64,000 nucleotides of DNA from Cristatella mucedo (GCA_009760855.2 WPIO01000024.1:4362501-4426500), one strand, 5' to 3'. Shown: positions 1-12,281, numbered from the stretch's first letter. A program made the numbers and translations. The notes: generated by a model from the letters alone, not told the origin.

Positions 1-2322
1 CAGCCATTTTGGGATATGCAAAGTTAGTATATTTATGTTATCTACATAAATAATGATTATATATACTTTATTAGACTGTTATAACATATAACCCAGCCAT
101 ATAAAAGAAAATTAATGTCAATATTTGGTAACATTTATTCTCCTAAGTAAAATTGAATGGTACCCAGCTGATTTAATGAGCATCAAAATAAGTTCATTTT
201 TTTAAAAGTGCCAGAAGTATTACATAAAATTCATGATCTAATCTTTTAAAGAATGCAAGACGGAATTTAGAACTTGTTTTTTTCCTTGAAATACTTTTTA
301 ACTTTCCAATTACATTTCCACTCTTAGTTAAACAACTGATTTCGTGTAGTGATAACTAATATTAGCAACATTCTAAGAGTTTTCACTAAGAGCTTTTCAA
401 TTGCAGCTTGGTCTGTCGTGTCTAGATTACTGAAATTTCCTAGACCGAGACTTGAGCCTTATCTTAAATGGGTGAAACACTCAGGTGATGCAGCTAATCT
501 GTTCTTTCGTCAACGGCATAGTTTTCCCATAACTACATTTTTGTTTAAGTCTTGTTAACTCACTGCCATTAATTGAATAGCCTTTTAGATTGTTTCTACT
601 GCCTATGCATAGATTAAGCTTAATACCTTCTGCTCTTGCACATGTTTTGCATTGCAACCTCTAAGGTAATCGAGTTTGCTCTCCAAATATTAGGTTACAG
701 GCTTTCAGTCTTAGGAAGAATCCTTGCACTGATTAGAAATTAAGTTTGGACCGCTAACTATTTTGCAGGCCAATTTATACATTGTATCCTGTTTATTATG
801 AAACTCTTAATTTATTTATTGAAAGAGCATCTGTTCGTCTTACCTCACTGCTTGCTCACTCACGCGAATGTGTTATTCAGATGTATACTTAACAAGCTTG
901 CAGGAGCATTAAGGGCCTTCCACTATCAAGTGATTAAACAGACGTCTTTCAGAGTGTCCTACGGTGGACTCTTATTTGTTTTAGTAAGAACTATACATAT
1001 GAGCGACAGATGCCTCTTCACGGAGTACACATTTCGTATAGCTTGCTATTGGTTATTTGTTTCCTGGCATGTACGTGCCAAGCTTTGGGTAGCAATTCAC
1101 TTCGGCCTTGTTTTTAGACGTATTAATTACTGCATAACAAATTTCATATTATACTGGTCCTATAAAGATATACAATAGATTGTTCAATCGTTTCAATAGC
1201 TCAACTTGAGACATAGGCAGTGATGGATGCAAGGTGAACTATTTAATTGATGTACTTAGGGGTGATTTTGGCTACAGTTAAAAAGGAGGACATCTTTCAT
1301 CTCAGAATACCTTTATCGGACTATGTAGTGGCTTTTGTTAGTAGTTATGGTATCTTGTTCGCTAGATGACTATTTTATGAAGTTCATCAAATACATTTTT
1401 CAGTTTAAATTCAGTCACTATACATTTGGAATTTTCTGACAACATAAATGTGAAAAGGAATTGCTTTGAAAACACCACATACTATTTTTGTGGATAGACA
1501 CCATTTGTGCAAGATGCACCATAGTGATAGCAATAGTTCAAAAAATATCGGAACTGATATCAATAAATCCTTGTGAATTTTATCGAGATATTCCGCTAGT
1601 CCCACGGTCAAGCGACACTTTCATCACATGACAACATGGCGACAGCTACTTCCGGGAGTGACTGTTAAGGATGTATGTCCTGCTGCCTTCAGTGAAGCAC
1701 AGGAAACGTCGTCATGGCACGAAAGATACTATCATCTAAATGCCAGCAGAAGCAATGCAGTTTCATGTAATTTTGTTGGAACTGACCGCTGCCCGGCCAC
1801 TGTAGTTGTTGCTTTACGAAACTCACCTTAGACATGCAGGATTACGGCCTGCCCTTCATATGCTTCAGGGCCTTTCAGATAGCCATCAAGGTAATCTGGA
1901 ATAAATACATTGAGCAAAAAGTAATTCTACCTTGACTCAGCGAAGCTAGTGCACGGCCTGTGAGCAATAGCGACCATTATCCTAGCACCCAATTTTTAAA
2001 GGCATTTTTTATTCGCTTTTGTTTACTGAATATAAACAAATTTTGTTGAGCAGTAGAGGCGTTCCGATTATTTACTGGTACAGTCAAGGTACCTTAGCCG
2101 GCTACCCAGGTTAGGACGTGTGTAAGTTTCTAACCTTTACTAAAAATGACCATGGTTTCGAGTCTTCCGATCATAACCTAATTTTAATCACACCGATACA
2201 GATTTCATTCCCTTAGTGCCAAATGCGATCGAAATAAGCTCCAGCAGCTAATGTGTATGTAACTCGTCTACCTTACTCGTGGCACACTATTGATTTGTAT
2301 AAGTCCAGATTTGTCTCTGCAG
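1..2322. other. AT-rich non-coding stretch upstream of first recognised exon
   Basis: Probably intron or upstream sequence of the cysteine-rich gene whose exon starts at 2323. I see no convincing coding exon. The open frames at 798-1178 (126 aa) and 1628-1831 (67 aa) lack recognisable domains and are compatible with chance. The second is richer in Cys, Ser and GC than its surroundings and could hide an exon, but no good splice pair was found for it. Confidence 0.4.
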
Positions 2323-2421
2323 ACACCTGTCCACTCGGCGACTTCACTCGTACGGCCAAGGTGAACCCCGATGAGCCTTACGTATGCTCCAACATGCCTC
2401 CATCTTACTGCTATGACCAGA
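2323..2421 (+). CDS. Internal exon of ADAM-like gene: cysteine-rich (PLAC-like) repeat, part 1
   Basis: A 99-nt exon with a pyrimidine-rich acceptor (ttgtctctgcag) and a consensus donor (gtgagt). It encodes 32 codons beginning TCPLGDFTRTAKV and ending PPSYCYDQ, with 2 nt before and 1 nt after the full codons. The trailing A joins exactly to the AA that opens the exon at 20796, so the reading frame continues across an 18-kb intron. The spacing C-x18-C-x7-C-x8-CC-x2-C across the junction, with Leu-Gly-Asp after the first Cys, repeats in the next exon. This resembles the Cys-rich repeats C-terminal to the catalytic domain in invertebrate ADAM/ADAMTS-type proteases and the PLAC domain. The catalytic domain is not visible and would lie upstream of the window. 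The splice structure is seen; the family assignment is inferred. Confidence 0.7.
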
Positions 2422-2796
2422 GTGAGTAAAAAACCAATGGCTTCACGCTGTATACTTCTGCTTTTTTTCATCGCCTAAGGTTCTAGGATCTACGACTGCC
2501 TCATCTGATCTCGATATGTGTCAATTGTTGCTAAAAATTTTCGCAATGGCGAAAGTATTAGTTCTGAATTTAATGACAGAGTTTTCGTCAATACAATACT
2601 TGGGGATTTTAAGTGTATAAAAATATGTTGCTGGCAGTAGTGACACATTGGCTATTCAGTACCACCGTGACGGGACAAAATGTCACGACCCAAAATGTCC
2701 CAGGACAAAATTTCCCCATTTAAAAATGTCCCAGACAAAATGTCCCCACATGTGATATAAGATTAGTAATATTAATGTTACTTAGAACAGATTTTA

Positions 2797-3417
2797 TTAA
2801 AAGCAAGAGGGAAATAAATATAAAAGAGTAGGAAGTTTTATCCAGTTATTTGGAGACAGTATCTTCTCATACACTATCAATTCAAGGATTTTAGAAATGT
2901 CAGTAAGATACTGCATTCTGACATGGTTGTAGTAATCAGAAACCACTGTGAACAAGGCTTCATCTACTTGCTTGTATGTCTTGCATTTTGTTCTCTGTGG
3001 TTGTTCAAGTTCCTGTTGTCTGCGAAACAGTGCCATGCTGTGTTGATCAGTCTTTATTTTCTTTGATAAGGCAATCGCAGTTGGATGTGCAATTCCAATT
3101 GAGTTGTTGAAGCTGTTATGCCATCCTTCGACTGCATTATTGCTACGAGGTAGTTTGTAAAGGTCGCAGTCGTATTGGTTCCACAGCTGAAGTTCAAACC
3201 TAGGTGGAGTTGTTCTGTTTCGCCTCTGTCTCCCGATAAAATTGTCCTCAAAGTAGTCTAGAATGACATCCATATTAGGATAATCATCATATGTAAGCTC
3301 CTCAAAAGCTGCAATGACATCCAAAGTAGGAAAAAATGCAAGAACCATTAGACGCTTTATTTTATTAGAAAATTCAGGATAATAATTGTAAGTGTCTGCT
3401 AATCCATGCTGTTGCAC
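2797..3417 (-). pseudogene. MULE transposase, C-terminal part (206 aa)
   Basis: This open frame resembles the C-terminal half of MULE-type transposases. It has the segment PPRFELQLWNQY, the following RSNNAVEGWHNSFNN (the 'N-x-x-E-x-W/H' region downstream of the DDE core) and a basic KIKTDQ region. The upstream part of the protein continues in another frame at 3433-3630, so the gene is broken around 3418-3432. It lies between the inverted repeats of the element and is probably inactive. Confidence 0.7.
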
Positions 3418-3432
3418 TTGTCTCCATATGCA

Positions 3433-3630
3433 TTACCCGAAATGAAACAAAGAACCCACCATTTTTGCATTCGGAAACTTGTCTTTGAAGGCATTGATAG
3501 TAGCCAGCTCGAAGTCCGTAACTAACGATAAAGGTTGTCCAACGTTCGACAGAGTCGTAATGTGATTGAGAAATCTACCATATACTGTTTGAGAACGACC
3601 CCGAAGTAGATTGACTAAAGATGACTTCAT
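3433..3630 (-). pseudogene. MULE transposase core fragment (DDE region)
   Basis: A short frame containing VTDFELATINAFKDKFP and then GSLFHFG. It corresponds to the 'TDFE-xAx-NA-F-xxP-x-xx-GC-x-FHF' block of MULE transposases, which includes the second catalytic Asp. Usually a Cys precedes the FHF motif; here it is a Ser followed by Leu. The N-terminal zinc-finger and first catalytic region are missing, so the copy is internally deleted and frameshifted relative to 2797-3417. Confidence 0.7.
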
Positions 3631-3915
3631 TTAAAGAGGCCTTTGATTAACTGCACATGTATATGTCGAGACTGATGATCACAAATCATCTCTCTTTAGT
3701 CTTCATTAAATATCAAGACTTTACTTGCTACATTTTATTGGTGAAATATCAGAGCCTATTAATTATTATGTATTTAAAATAACATGAATATGGTTCATTT
3801 ATTATAACATGTGGGGACATTTTGTCCGGGACGTTTTTGTATGGGGACATTGTGTCCTGGGACATTTAGTCAAGGACATTATGTCTGCGACATTTGGTCC
3901 TAGTACCAGTACCAC

Positions 3916-4564
3916 GGGTGTACCTATGATAGATTTTTTCAATTACCTACTGAATAAAAAATATACCGGAAACCCTCCTAGTCCTCAGTGTAAATTTTGT
4001 ATATTATGATAATTATATATTAAGTATGCTCACCACAGCATGTTTAGGGAAGAGAGAGGAGAGAAAGACAGGCATACATTTTGCACTTACCATCCAGTTG
4101 CTGTAACCTTAAAATCCTAGAGTGCAAACGCCCCTGAGTGAAATGGACGGGGACAAATCGGCTGAGGGGCCAATAATCCTGGAGTCGAATACTCCCTGAG
4201 TTCAATCACCTGGGTCCAACACTTTGGTGTCCAAACAGAAGGAATGGAAAAGTCTGGTCAACCATATTTCATATCCGTTGCTTCAAGCTAACTAGAACAC
4301 TTTCAAAAGTATAGGCTTATGAGAGAATACATACAACATAATAGTGGTCTACCAAGAAATATTTTTTTCATTTGGCAATCAGATGTCAGCATTACACCTG
4401 CTGTAGAAGCTTTCATTTTTAACATGCCTTCTGCACCCACTTATTTTATAAAAACCACCTAGTACCTAAACTATATCTATATTTAATTTGCAGAAGCAAT
4501 ACCACCGGTAAGTGAACACACAAGCCACTTGTCAGCTCGCTCTCTCTGTCTCTTTGTCTCTCTT

Positions 4565-4606
<42 letters not shown>

Positions 4607-5259
4607 ATCGATATTTCCATCCTATAACCAAGGAGTAAGTTTCAGCATCCCAAAGATTCTCAGTGTTCAGCCGAATCATGGATTTATTATTACTAATTTT
4701 ACTTTTACTGAAAGCTTGGTAGCTTTTAAAAAAAGATTCTCTCGAACTTCTAGTGTCTTGTCAGAGAGTGTTACTTCCAAGTCCTGAAAGTGTGGATTCC
4801 AAATTAGGGTACTGCTCAGTTTTAGTTGCGACAGTGCAAATAATAAGTATCAAAGTTGAAACAAAAATAATTTGATATGAACTTTTCATTTTGACGTTCT
4901 TAGAGCCTTTAATTATTATCTAATGAACACGGTTTCCAAACACACGGAGAGTTGGAGCTCACCAGTACAATTATCTTAATCAAATACGAGCTTAATTTAA
5001 AGCCAAGCTTGAGGTCATGTGCAGCACAGCTGCATATGGCCTCAAAACTAATAAGAATACTAATAAAACTACTAATTGGTTTGGAGCCTTCGGAACCCTG
5101 AATCACTGTGTAGGCATTTTAAATATCGTGATTAGTAAGTATTACCTAATGACCATTGAGAATGACCGATTGCAGCTGGTATAGCATGAGCAGGTACATC
5201 GGCTTGAAAAACTAATCACACAGACCGATAAAATGCTGTAAGAAATATATGCGTTTTAA
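3916..5259. other. Intronic sequence without recognised gene
   Basis: It contains an (AT)n run at about 4566-4600 next to a CT-rich tract (about 4540-4565). It also has a block at about 4110-4240 of short reiterated phrases built on 'tggagt', 'tgagt' and 'tcca' with no coding potential. No exon or RNA gene was seen. Confidence 0.4.
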
Positions 5260-7215
5260 GGTTCTCTTAAAATTTTGCCATGCTAGAGAACGTAGTAGCA
5301 TGCCTCTGCAGTGATTTGCATGCTTTAGGAGCATATGCAGTAAAGGTTCCCACGGTTTTTATAGTCTTAGCAAAACTGCTCTAGTCAGACCAAGGGTTGC
5401 AATGTTCTTCGTATGGTTGGAGGTTGTTGTTATTGGTAGGCTGGAGCTACAGACTAAACGGAACATAAATTACGTGACATAACCAAGAAGTGGATGCCCT
5501 GCTTGATTATGAGGAAGTTCCAATATTCGAGAAGTGGTGTGATGTAGCACCTGAGATGAGTCAGACAGACAAGTATACCTGCAGAGTTCTGCACTAGCTG
5601 GACAGATCTGATCATACAGGAAGAGAGACGATCAAGCAGTGAGTTACAGAAGACACGAACTCAAGTTTCCAATGCACAGACCAGTTTTGATGTTGAAGTG
5701 TCGTCTAAGAAAACCCGAATTTAGAATATGTTGTACAGCCAAAAATAACCTGTCTTCAAGGTAGAAATATGGGGTCACTTTTGAATAGGACACTGGGTTA
5801 AGCTCTAATTTAACATTGTATGATTGTTTAGCCAATTCCAACCACAAGATTTACCAGTTTATTAATCACACTTGGTTTGTCTATCAAATTTATGCTGGTT
5901 TTGTCGTCATTAAATTTGGGAAGTTTGCTTTCACCCATTTGTGGATGTCAGACACATATGCATCAATGGCTGTAGTGAATTCAACTTGAGCTAGTGGTGG
6001 AAAAGATCAAAGTAAATCTGAAAGAAGTGCCATCTTCTTAAAATTAGCAGCCAAGATTGTGTTTCTCTACCCCATCGGCAAGAGGTAGAATATAACCTGT
6101 GAAATTATACAGATCAAGACAAACTGTTAAGGAATCTCTAGCCAAGTGGCTCATCAGATGATATTTGTCGGTTCACATCAATATATTTATTTTCCCATTG
6201 ACATAGTACACGAACGATCTCAGTGCCCTGCCAGTGATACCCAGATGAGGTTAAATATGCTCATGAAGGACTTTGCAATCAATTAGCATCAAATGAGGCC
6301 GACAGATCAAGTAGGACAAGCAGAGAGACTTTACTAAGCTTGTATTTACGAGGTCCTAATGCTCCCAAAGAAAAGCTTATTATTTTGACTTATTTGCTCT
6401 ACACTTGCATCGTACTTACTTTTAAGGTTTGATGTGTCAGAATAGGATAGGAGATTCAGATAGGCGTTCAGTTGGCCTGCCACAACTTGTTCTGTTTGCT
6501 CGCCACAATTCGTTCTAGTGCATTTAATTGGAATGGCAGAAAGGTGTCTGTGTTGAAGCTGATCTAGTCCTCTAGGTCTAGCTTTTCTTTCTTAGTTAGT
6601 GGCATCACAGTGGCCTTTTTGAATGATATAAGAATATAACCTGAAGCTTATGGCATACATTTGAAGTTGCTTATGTATGGCAGCAGCAGATCTCAGCAGT
6701 GTGGAATTCGGTTAATGGGAATATGGTCTAAATGACTAGAAGTCCTGGATTGCTATACTGATATTTTCAAGGTAAGATCACGTTTTGCATCTTTGAATGT
6801 AGACCTCAAGGTACTCCTTAGAATCGACGGGCATGAGTCTAGTGTTTTATAACTGTGGGACAGGATAACAGAGCTACTTCTGAAAGCCTAGTGGTGGACG
6901 ATTTTATTTATTATTTATTTTATCTTGATGACAAATAAGCTAAAGAAGGGATCGTCTGGGGAGCCCAAGGATCACTCGGTAATGAGCTGACCTGGGATCA
7001 GTTATTTACATGGATAGTGGTATATATCAGCATTCTTAAAGTAAAGCCACATCAGCTGGTTTAATAACCTCACGACTTTCAACAATTGGGGAAAAAGAAA
7101 ACTGGTTGCCCAGCTCCGATGGGATCATGCTTAGTGGCATTCATTTCAGGCTATATTCTGAAAGATTTTTGAGGAGGTAATAAGTTTTCTTGAGCTGTTT
7201 AATTGGTTCAGAGAG
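5260..7215 (-). mobile_element. Degenerate CR1/L2-type LINE, minus strand, interrupted at its 5' side by the NUMT
   Basis: Nucleotide similarity to the better LINE copies in the window shows this is an old minus-strand insertion. About 5550-5850 matches the RT C-terminal part ('LPACAIRRLQ' region), 6110-6900 the RT core, and 6950-7010 the segment seen again at about 35690-35760. All frames are broken. The mitochondrial sequence starts immediately after it, so the NUMT probably landed in or beside this LINE. Confidence 0.55.
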
Positions 7216-7224
7216 AAGGATGTG

Positions 7225-7355
7225 ATAGGTATGTAAGGTTATTCTTAATTACCTTAAGGGTTTGTGAAGCTACTCTAGGGCTAAGCCTTCTCACCTCAGC
7301 GATTCGTTTCCATGGGAAAGATTACCTCTCTTCTATAAACTTATTAAAATGTTAA
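7225..7355 (+). pseudogene. nad4L: nad4L, 3' fragment
   Basis: This fragment encodes the C-terminal part of NADH dehydrogenase subunit 4L. Translation gives LFLITLSVCEATLGLSLL and then IRFHGKDYL, matching the conserved 'CE-x-LGL...R-x-HG-x-DY' signature, and it ends at TAA 7353-7355. The start codon and first half are missing because the NUMT junction falls inside the gene. Its last 7 nt overlap the nad4 start, the usual nad4L/nad4 overlap of animal mtDNA. Confidence 0.75.
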
Positions 7356-8717
7356 AAAGAATCTCCCTCTTAGGAGTATGAATGCTCTTCCTCCTCTTTA
7401 GGAAGTCAGCTCCCCAGCTGAAGTGACACCTGTCCTTTCTGAGAATAGAGCTGATTACCCTAGTCAGACTACTGACTGTTTACTCCCCTTTTACCTCTCC
7501 TTGCTGAGTTTCATCGACCTTCAAGGTGGATTCACTTGCCTCAATTCTTCTGAGACTCACCTCATGAACAAGGGCTCCTTATGATCCTAGCCAGTAGGAA
7601 GTAAATCAGAGGAAATAAGAACCCCTCCATCTTCCTAGCCACCTTCAGGGTTCCTATAGTGGTTCTTCTATTGAGATTATCTTAAAGGAATCTCTTAAGA
7701 TTCTATCTAGCCTTTGAATTCTCATTAGTCCCTACTCTAGTGCTGATCCTAGGGTGAAGTTATCAGCCTGAACGACTCCAAGCAGGATTCTACTTTATAC
7801 TATACACCCTAACAGCCTCTCTCCCTCTCTTAGTTTCTTTAGCTCTCTTACTCCAGAGTAATTTCCATCACTCTATAAGTATGAAGGTGGAAATAGGGGA
7901 TGATGAGACCTTACTAGGGAAGATCTGGTGAATCTTAAGAATCTTAGCCTTCCTAGCTAAGTTACCCCTTTATGGAGTTCATTTATGACTCCCTTAGGCT
8001 CATGTAGAAGCACCTGTTAGAGGCTCGATAATCCTAGCAAGAGTCCTACTCAAGCTAGGAGGTTATGGCCTTATACGACTAAGGAGCTGTGTAGAAGGGT
8101 TGACTAAGTGATTCAGCACTTTCATTATAAGATTATCTTTATGAGGGGGAATCCTTGCTAGCCCTGTCTGTACCCAACAGACAGATATGAAGTCTCTAAT
8201 TGCCTACTCATCAGTAACCCATATAGCTTTAGTAATCTCAGGGATCATGAGTCAGAGCTCTTGAGGATGGTTTGGCTCCTTGAGGCTAATAATCTCTCAT
8301 GGGGTAACCTCTTCAAGGCTATTTGCCCTTGATAACCTAAATTACGAGAATATTCACTCTCGAAGCTTACTCCTTCAAAAGGGTTTACTAAGAACAAGCC
8401 CTAAGTAGGCCCTACTCTGGTTTCTTCTAGTCAGAACTAATATGGCAGTTCCTCCTTCTATTAACTTACTCAGAGAGGTAGTAGCTATCCCTAGTCTTAT
8501 CGAGATAAGGTTATGATTCATATCTTATGTACTGATCATAACTTTCATAACAGGTTTCTATAACTTGTACCTGTATGCAAGACCTCATCATGGGACTCCT
8601 TCAAGATTCTCCCTCCCTAGGAGGGGTTTCAAGAGGAGGGACGTCTCTCTCCCTTTACTTCACTTAGTTTCCTTGCTCGGGATCACTTTGAAGCCTCAGG
8701 TGACTCTATTCTTCTAA
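7349..8717 (+). pseudogene. nad4: nad4 (NADH dehydrogenase subunit 4), damaged NUMT copy
   Basis: It starts at ATG 7349 inside the nad4L overlap and ends at TAA 8715-8717, which overlaps trnH. Signature blocks are readable with the invertebrate mitochondrial code: FYLAFEFSLVPTLVLILGW, QPERLQAGFYFMLYTL, a HLWLP-AHVEAP block and LKLGGYG. Damage includes a 1-nt shift near 7560 and in-frame TAG codons at 7995-7997 (where the family has an invariant Lys in 'WLPKAHVEAP') and 8406-8408. The length of 1369 nt is normal for nad4 but not a multiple of three. Adjacent to trnH and nad5, as in many lophotrochozoan mtDNAs. Confidence 0.88.
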
Positions 8718-8778
8718 AAGGTTAAGTAGTCTACAGAAGACACTGAGTTGTGATCTCAGGAATGGTGTGATCCCTTAG
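8714..8778 (+). tRNA. trnH: tRNA-His (GTG), mitochondrial origin
   Basis: The anticodon arm is CTGAG-TTGTGAT-CTCAG, with anticodon GTG at 8750-8752. The acceptor stem CTAAAAG/CCCTTAG pairs imperfectly (two A-C mismatches), compatible with decay after transfer. It sits between nad4 and nad5. Confidence 0.8.
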
Positions 8779-8781
8779 CCC

Positions 8782-10500
8782 ATGACTCTCTTTACTCATA
8801 AATCTGTACCCCAGATTGCAAGGTATTGTCCTATAATGGCCTCTGTCATGATAGCCTATGGACTAATCTTTATCCTGAAAAGAGATCAAACATTCCTAAT
8901 TGAGTGGGTCCTTACTGTAATCAACTCTACGACAGTGAGGGTTCCTCTTATTCTCGATACAACTAGCTGCTCAATAAGGATAACTGTCCTCCTGATTTCT
9001 AGCTCCGTTCTCTTGTTTACCTCAGGCTACCTTAGAGAGGATGTCAATCTAGATCGATTCACCTTGCTTGTAGTATCCTTCGTAGTAGCCATGAATTGCC
9101 TTGCATTCATCCCAAACTTAACTACACTCCTACTAGGATGGGATGGTCTAGGAGTAACCTCCTTTATTCTATTCATTTATTATCAGAATAGGACATCCTT
9201 AGCTGCTGGTATAATCACAGCACTTTCCAATCGTATTGGGGATGCTTTACTTATTGTCTCCATTGCTCTGCTTGTGAGGGAAGGGAAGGGAATATTCTCT
9301 CCTTGCCCCTCTCCTCTGGCTCTCAGTTTATTGGGGTTGCAATCGTCATTGCTGCTATAACAAAGATAGCTCAGATGCCCTTCTCAAGGTGACTCCCTGC
9401 TGCTATGGCAGCCCCTACTCCAGTATCAGCCTTGGTTCACTCCTCTACCCTGGTTACTGCAGGGGTCTTCCACTTGATTCGATTCCATCCCGTCCTGAGA
9501 CTTAATGAATGGTTCAATAGGGCACTATTACTCTTGGGGGTAATAACTAGGATAATAGTAGGTACTGCAGCCTGCTTAAAGACTGATCTTAAGAAGATCA
9601 TTGCCCTATCAACCCTGAGTCAACTAGGACTAATGATGATGAGACTAGGGTTAAACTTAAAGGAGCTTTGCCCTATTCCACCTTCTAACTCATGCCCTAT
9701 TCAAGGCACTGCTATTCCTTTGTGCTGGGACTATTATCCACTTCCAGCAGAACAATCAAGACATTCGTACTATAGGGAACTTATCTAGACAACTTCCCTT
9801 CACCTCAAGAGTCCTAAACATAGCTAACTTCGCCCTATGTGGGTTCCCCTTCCTAGGGGCTTCTACTCAAAGGACTTAATTCTAGAGTCCAGCTCGAATA
9901 GGCTTGTAAGGAGGGTTTTATTAGGACTTATATGACTAAGGATTGGTCTAACTACCCTTTACTCAACTCATTTATCTGTTATCCTCCTGTGAAACCCTAA
10001 CAAGGGAGTGCCCTTTACAAGAATCCATGAAGAGGAGAAACCTCTGCTACTCCCTATAATTGTTCGAGCAAGAGGAGCTGTTGGAGGGGGAGCACTCTTC
10101 TCCTGAGTGTTAAGCCCAACCTTAGTAAGGCAAGAACTACCACTAAGAATTAAGATTCTTCCTATTATTCTTATAGTAGGGGCATTTATCATTAGAATAA
10201 AAGGAGGAGACCCTTCTAGGATCAACTCCTTAGTTATCCCTTCAAGAGTACACCATAGTGCCTCTAACATATGATTTCTATCCCCTTTATCTTCTACCCC
10301 TCTCTCTGGAGTTCTACTCTTCAGAGCTAAAGCAGCTCAACAAACTAGGGAAGGAGGATGACAAGAGGTAATTGGAGGACAAGGAGTCCTTAGGGTGACA
10401 AAGAGGTTAAGCTCTATAGCCCAACAAGGGCAAGGGAACCCTATTAGGGTTATACTCTTCCTAAGGGGTATTTCTGTTATCTTGATCCTTCTTATAGTGT
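8782..10500 (+). pseudogene. nad5: nad5 (NADH dehydrogenase subunit 5), frameshifted NUMT copy
   Basis: It starts at ATG 8782, and the first 170 codons or so are open (LLLGWDGLGVTSFILF block). The frame then shifts near 9295, again near 9665 and near 9850. The conserved core reads [19 protein letters not shown], then [29 protein letters not shown] and GFYSKDLI when the frames are followed. AGG at 'PFS(S)W' and AGA at 'MMM(S)LG' fall where other animals have Ser, supporting AGR=Ser. The gene runs directly into trnF, probably with an incomplete stop codon. The multiple shifts mean it cannot be functional. Confidence 0.88.
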
Positions 10501-10565
10501 ACTATCATAGCTTAACTATAGAGCATAGCACTGAAAATGCTAAGGTAGATCAAATCTTGATAGTA
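10500..10565 (+). tRNA. trnF: tRNA-Phe (GAA), mitochondrial origin
   Basis: The acceptor stem TACTATC/GATAGTA is perfect. The anticodon arm is TAGCA-CTGAAAA-TGCTA with GAA at 10533-10535. The 66-nt cloverleaf lies directly after nad5. Confidence 0.9.
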
Positions 10566-12216
10566 AGTGCCAGCTAAGAAGTTAGTGGAGACTAACCTTC
10601 CCCCTAGAGGGGAATAAGGGGACCAAGTCCCTACTCAACTAAGACCTCTCTAAGAGGGGGCTTAGGGGAGGGCTAGAAGCCCCTCCCATCCCCCTGTGGC
10701 CGTAAGAGTAAAAACTCGTATTAAGCAAATACCCTTAGTGGGTCTCAGGAGAGTTATTGAGGATAAGCCTCAACAGGTTCCAGCTCTAGCTCTTCAAAGA
10801 TCTTCTACTCTTAATTAATATTATTAAGACCAGAGGAAGAGATCTATGGAACTGGGAGGGGTATGGGAACCCATGATCCCCTTCCTCCATCTGGAGTGGA
10901 GTCCGGGGACGAGAGTTCCCCTCCCTAGACCTTCCTCTACGGGGTACTATCGGGATAGCCCTAGTCTACCCCTCCCCTAACCCCTGAATGTACTACTAAG
11001 GAGCCAGCAGCTAAACTAAAGGATATTCTACTCTCTCCGCTCCTGTGCACTCGACATCGGGGTCGAATACCTCCAGTTTACTACTGACACCCTAGTAGGA
11101 GAGCAATGACTAAGTAGGATCAGGGTGCCTAGGCCTTCCCTCTTCATGGAGGTAAGAGTTCCCCCTCCACTTATCAGCTAATGGGACTTATCTCCCTAGG
11201 AGCCCCTTGAGCCCCCACCTTGCTGTAAGCCCTGACTACCCTCCCTCGCTCCTTTGCAGTCGACACCAGGAGGGCATTATAGGTCTGTACGAAGCTGCGG
11301 GTGTAGTGTGTTAATGAGGGCACAACGAGGTTACTCCCTCTGATAAGCCAGACTACTCAACGATCTTTATTCTTCCCTCCTTGGCTAATCTAGTCCTAGA
11401 GGAATAAGCCCAGACTATTTGAGCACTAAAGACGATCCGAACTCCCAAGGTTATACCTCTGCCTTCTGCAAATGACCCTGTACAGACCAACTCTAATACA
11501 GTCCACAGATGTTGCAACAAAGGAGAGAAGTGTAACGGAGTGAGTTAAGCCCCAATAACTTCCTCACTCTTAATCCTTTAGTTTACTCTATTAGTCCCTG
11601 AGTGAGTACCTAGTACTTGATTAGTCTAAAGTACCTATTAGATGTACTATTATCTCCCTTAAGCTATACTAAGTATACCCTAAGGGTTCAACTACCCCCC
11701 TCCTGGGACTAACTTCCCTAAGGAGGAGGGATTCCAAAGGGAGGCGGAGCCTTACTCAGGCGCTTGAAATCTGTAGGAACGTCCCTTTTTAAAGGCAATA
11801 AGAGTGTGATAAAGTCCTAGCCCCAGTGGGCTTAGGCTCGCAGCTAAAAGATGGAAAGGACTCTCCTTGAGTTAAGTCCCTCCTTGAGGGAGGGTTAGGG
11901 GCCCCTAGGGGGCAAAGGGTTAACCTCACTAGAGCCCTCCTGGAGAGGGTTTACTTACCCCAAAGGGTCCCTAAGGGGAGGGGCCCCACTACTCTCCTCG
12001 AAGAGCTCTCTAGGAGACTGACCTTCTCCTCTAGGGAGAGAGTCTTCACTTCCCTAAGAGCCCTCTATGAGGGAGTAAAGAATCCCTAAAGGGGACATAC
12101 ATGATAGCTAGGTTGCCCTAGCTGTACGGTAAAGGACCCCTTTATAATATCTAAGAACTTAGAATTCTACTAGCCAGGAGCTAGGCAGTGGTATAAGAAG
12201 GCCCCTTCTTAGATTA
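10566..12216. other. GC-rich mitochondrial non-coding region (putative control region)
   Basis: About 1.65 kb with no gene that I can read. It is full of short C-runs and G-runs able to fold, for example the 'cccct...agggg' combinations at 10600-10690 and 11870-11960. It has loosely repeated blocks at about 10900-11100 and 11150-11310, both containing 'gttcccc' and a 'cgctcctttgcagtcgacac'-like phrase. At about 11808-11872 a D-arm-like hairpin (GCCC-CAGT-GGGC) between possible acceptor halves hints at a tRNA relic, but no clean anticodon is seen. Two segments recur inverted elsewhere in the NUMT (11529-11551 and 12127-12192). A control-region role is inference. Confidence 0.55.
12127..12192 (+). 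repeat. 66-bp perfect inverted repeat, left copy
   Basis: This is the exact reverse complement of 20580-20645, the last 66 bp of the NUMT after rrnL. It could be a mitochondrial repeat present in two orientations, or a mark of rearrangement at integration. Confidence 0.85.
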
Positions 12217-12281
12217 GAGTTTGTTGAACAAGTATCTGAGCTTCTAACTCAGAAACGTAAGGTGAAACTCCTTGCCAACTC
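12217..12281 (+). tRNA. trnS1: tRNA-Ser1 (TCT), mitochondrial origin
   Basis: The anticodon arm is CTGAG-CTTCTAA-CTCAG with TCT at 12243-12245, and the acceptor GAGTTTG/CCAACTC has one mismatch. A TCT tRNA-Ser decodes AGN codons and fits the AGR=Ser usage in the neighbouring genes. Confidence 0.8.

Larger units (their letters stand above)
2657..3915 (-). mobile_element. Mutator-like (MULE) DNA transposon with terminal inverted repeats and 9-bp TSD
   Basis: The element occupies about 2666-3906 and is flanked by a perfect 9-bp direct repeat, CAGTACCAC (2657-2665 and 3907-3915), the target-duplication length typical of MULEs. Its ends are imperfect inverted repeats built from reiterated 'ggacaaaatgtcc' motifs (about 2666-2752 and 3808-3906). 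The interior encodes MULE transposase fragments on the minus strand. At 1.24 kb it is internally deleted compared with autonomous MULEs, which are several kb. Confidence 0.8.

Noticed and set aside
798-1178. 126-aa open frame
   Set aside because: No domain, no splice or start context, and composition like the surrounding AT-rich DNA.
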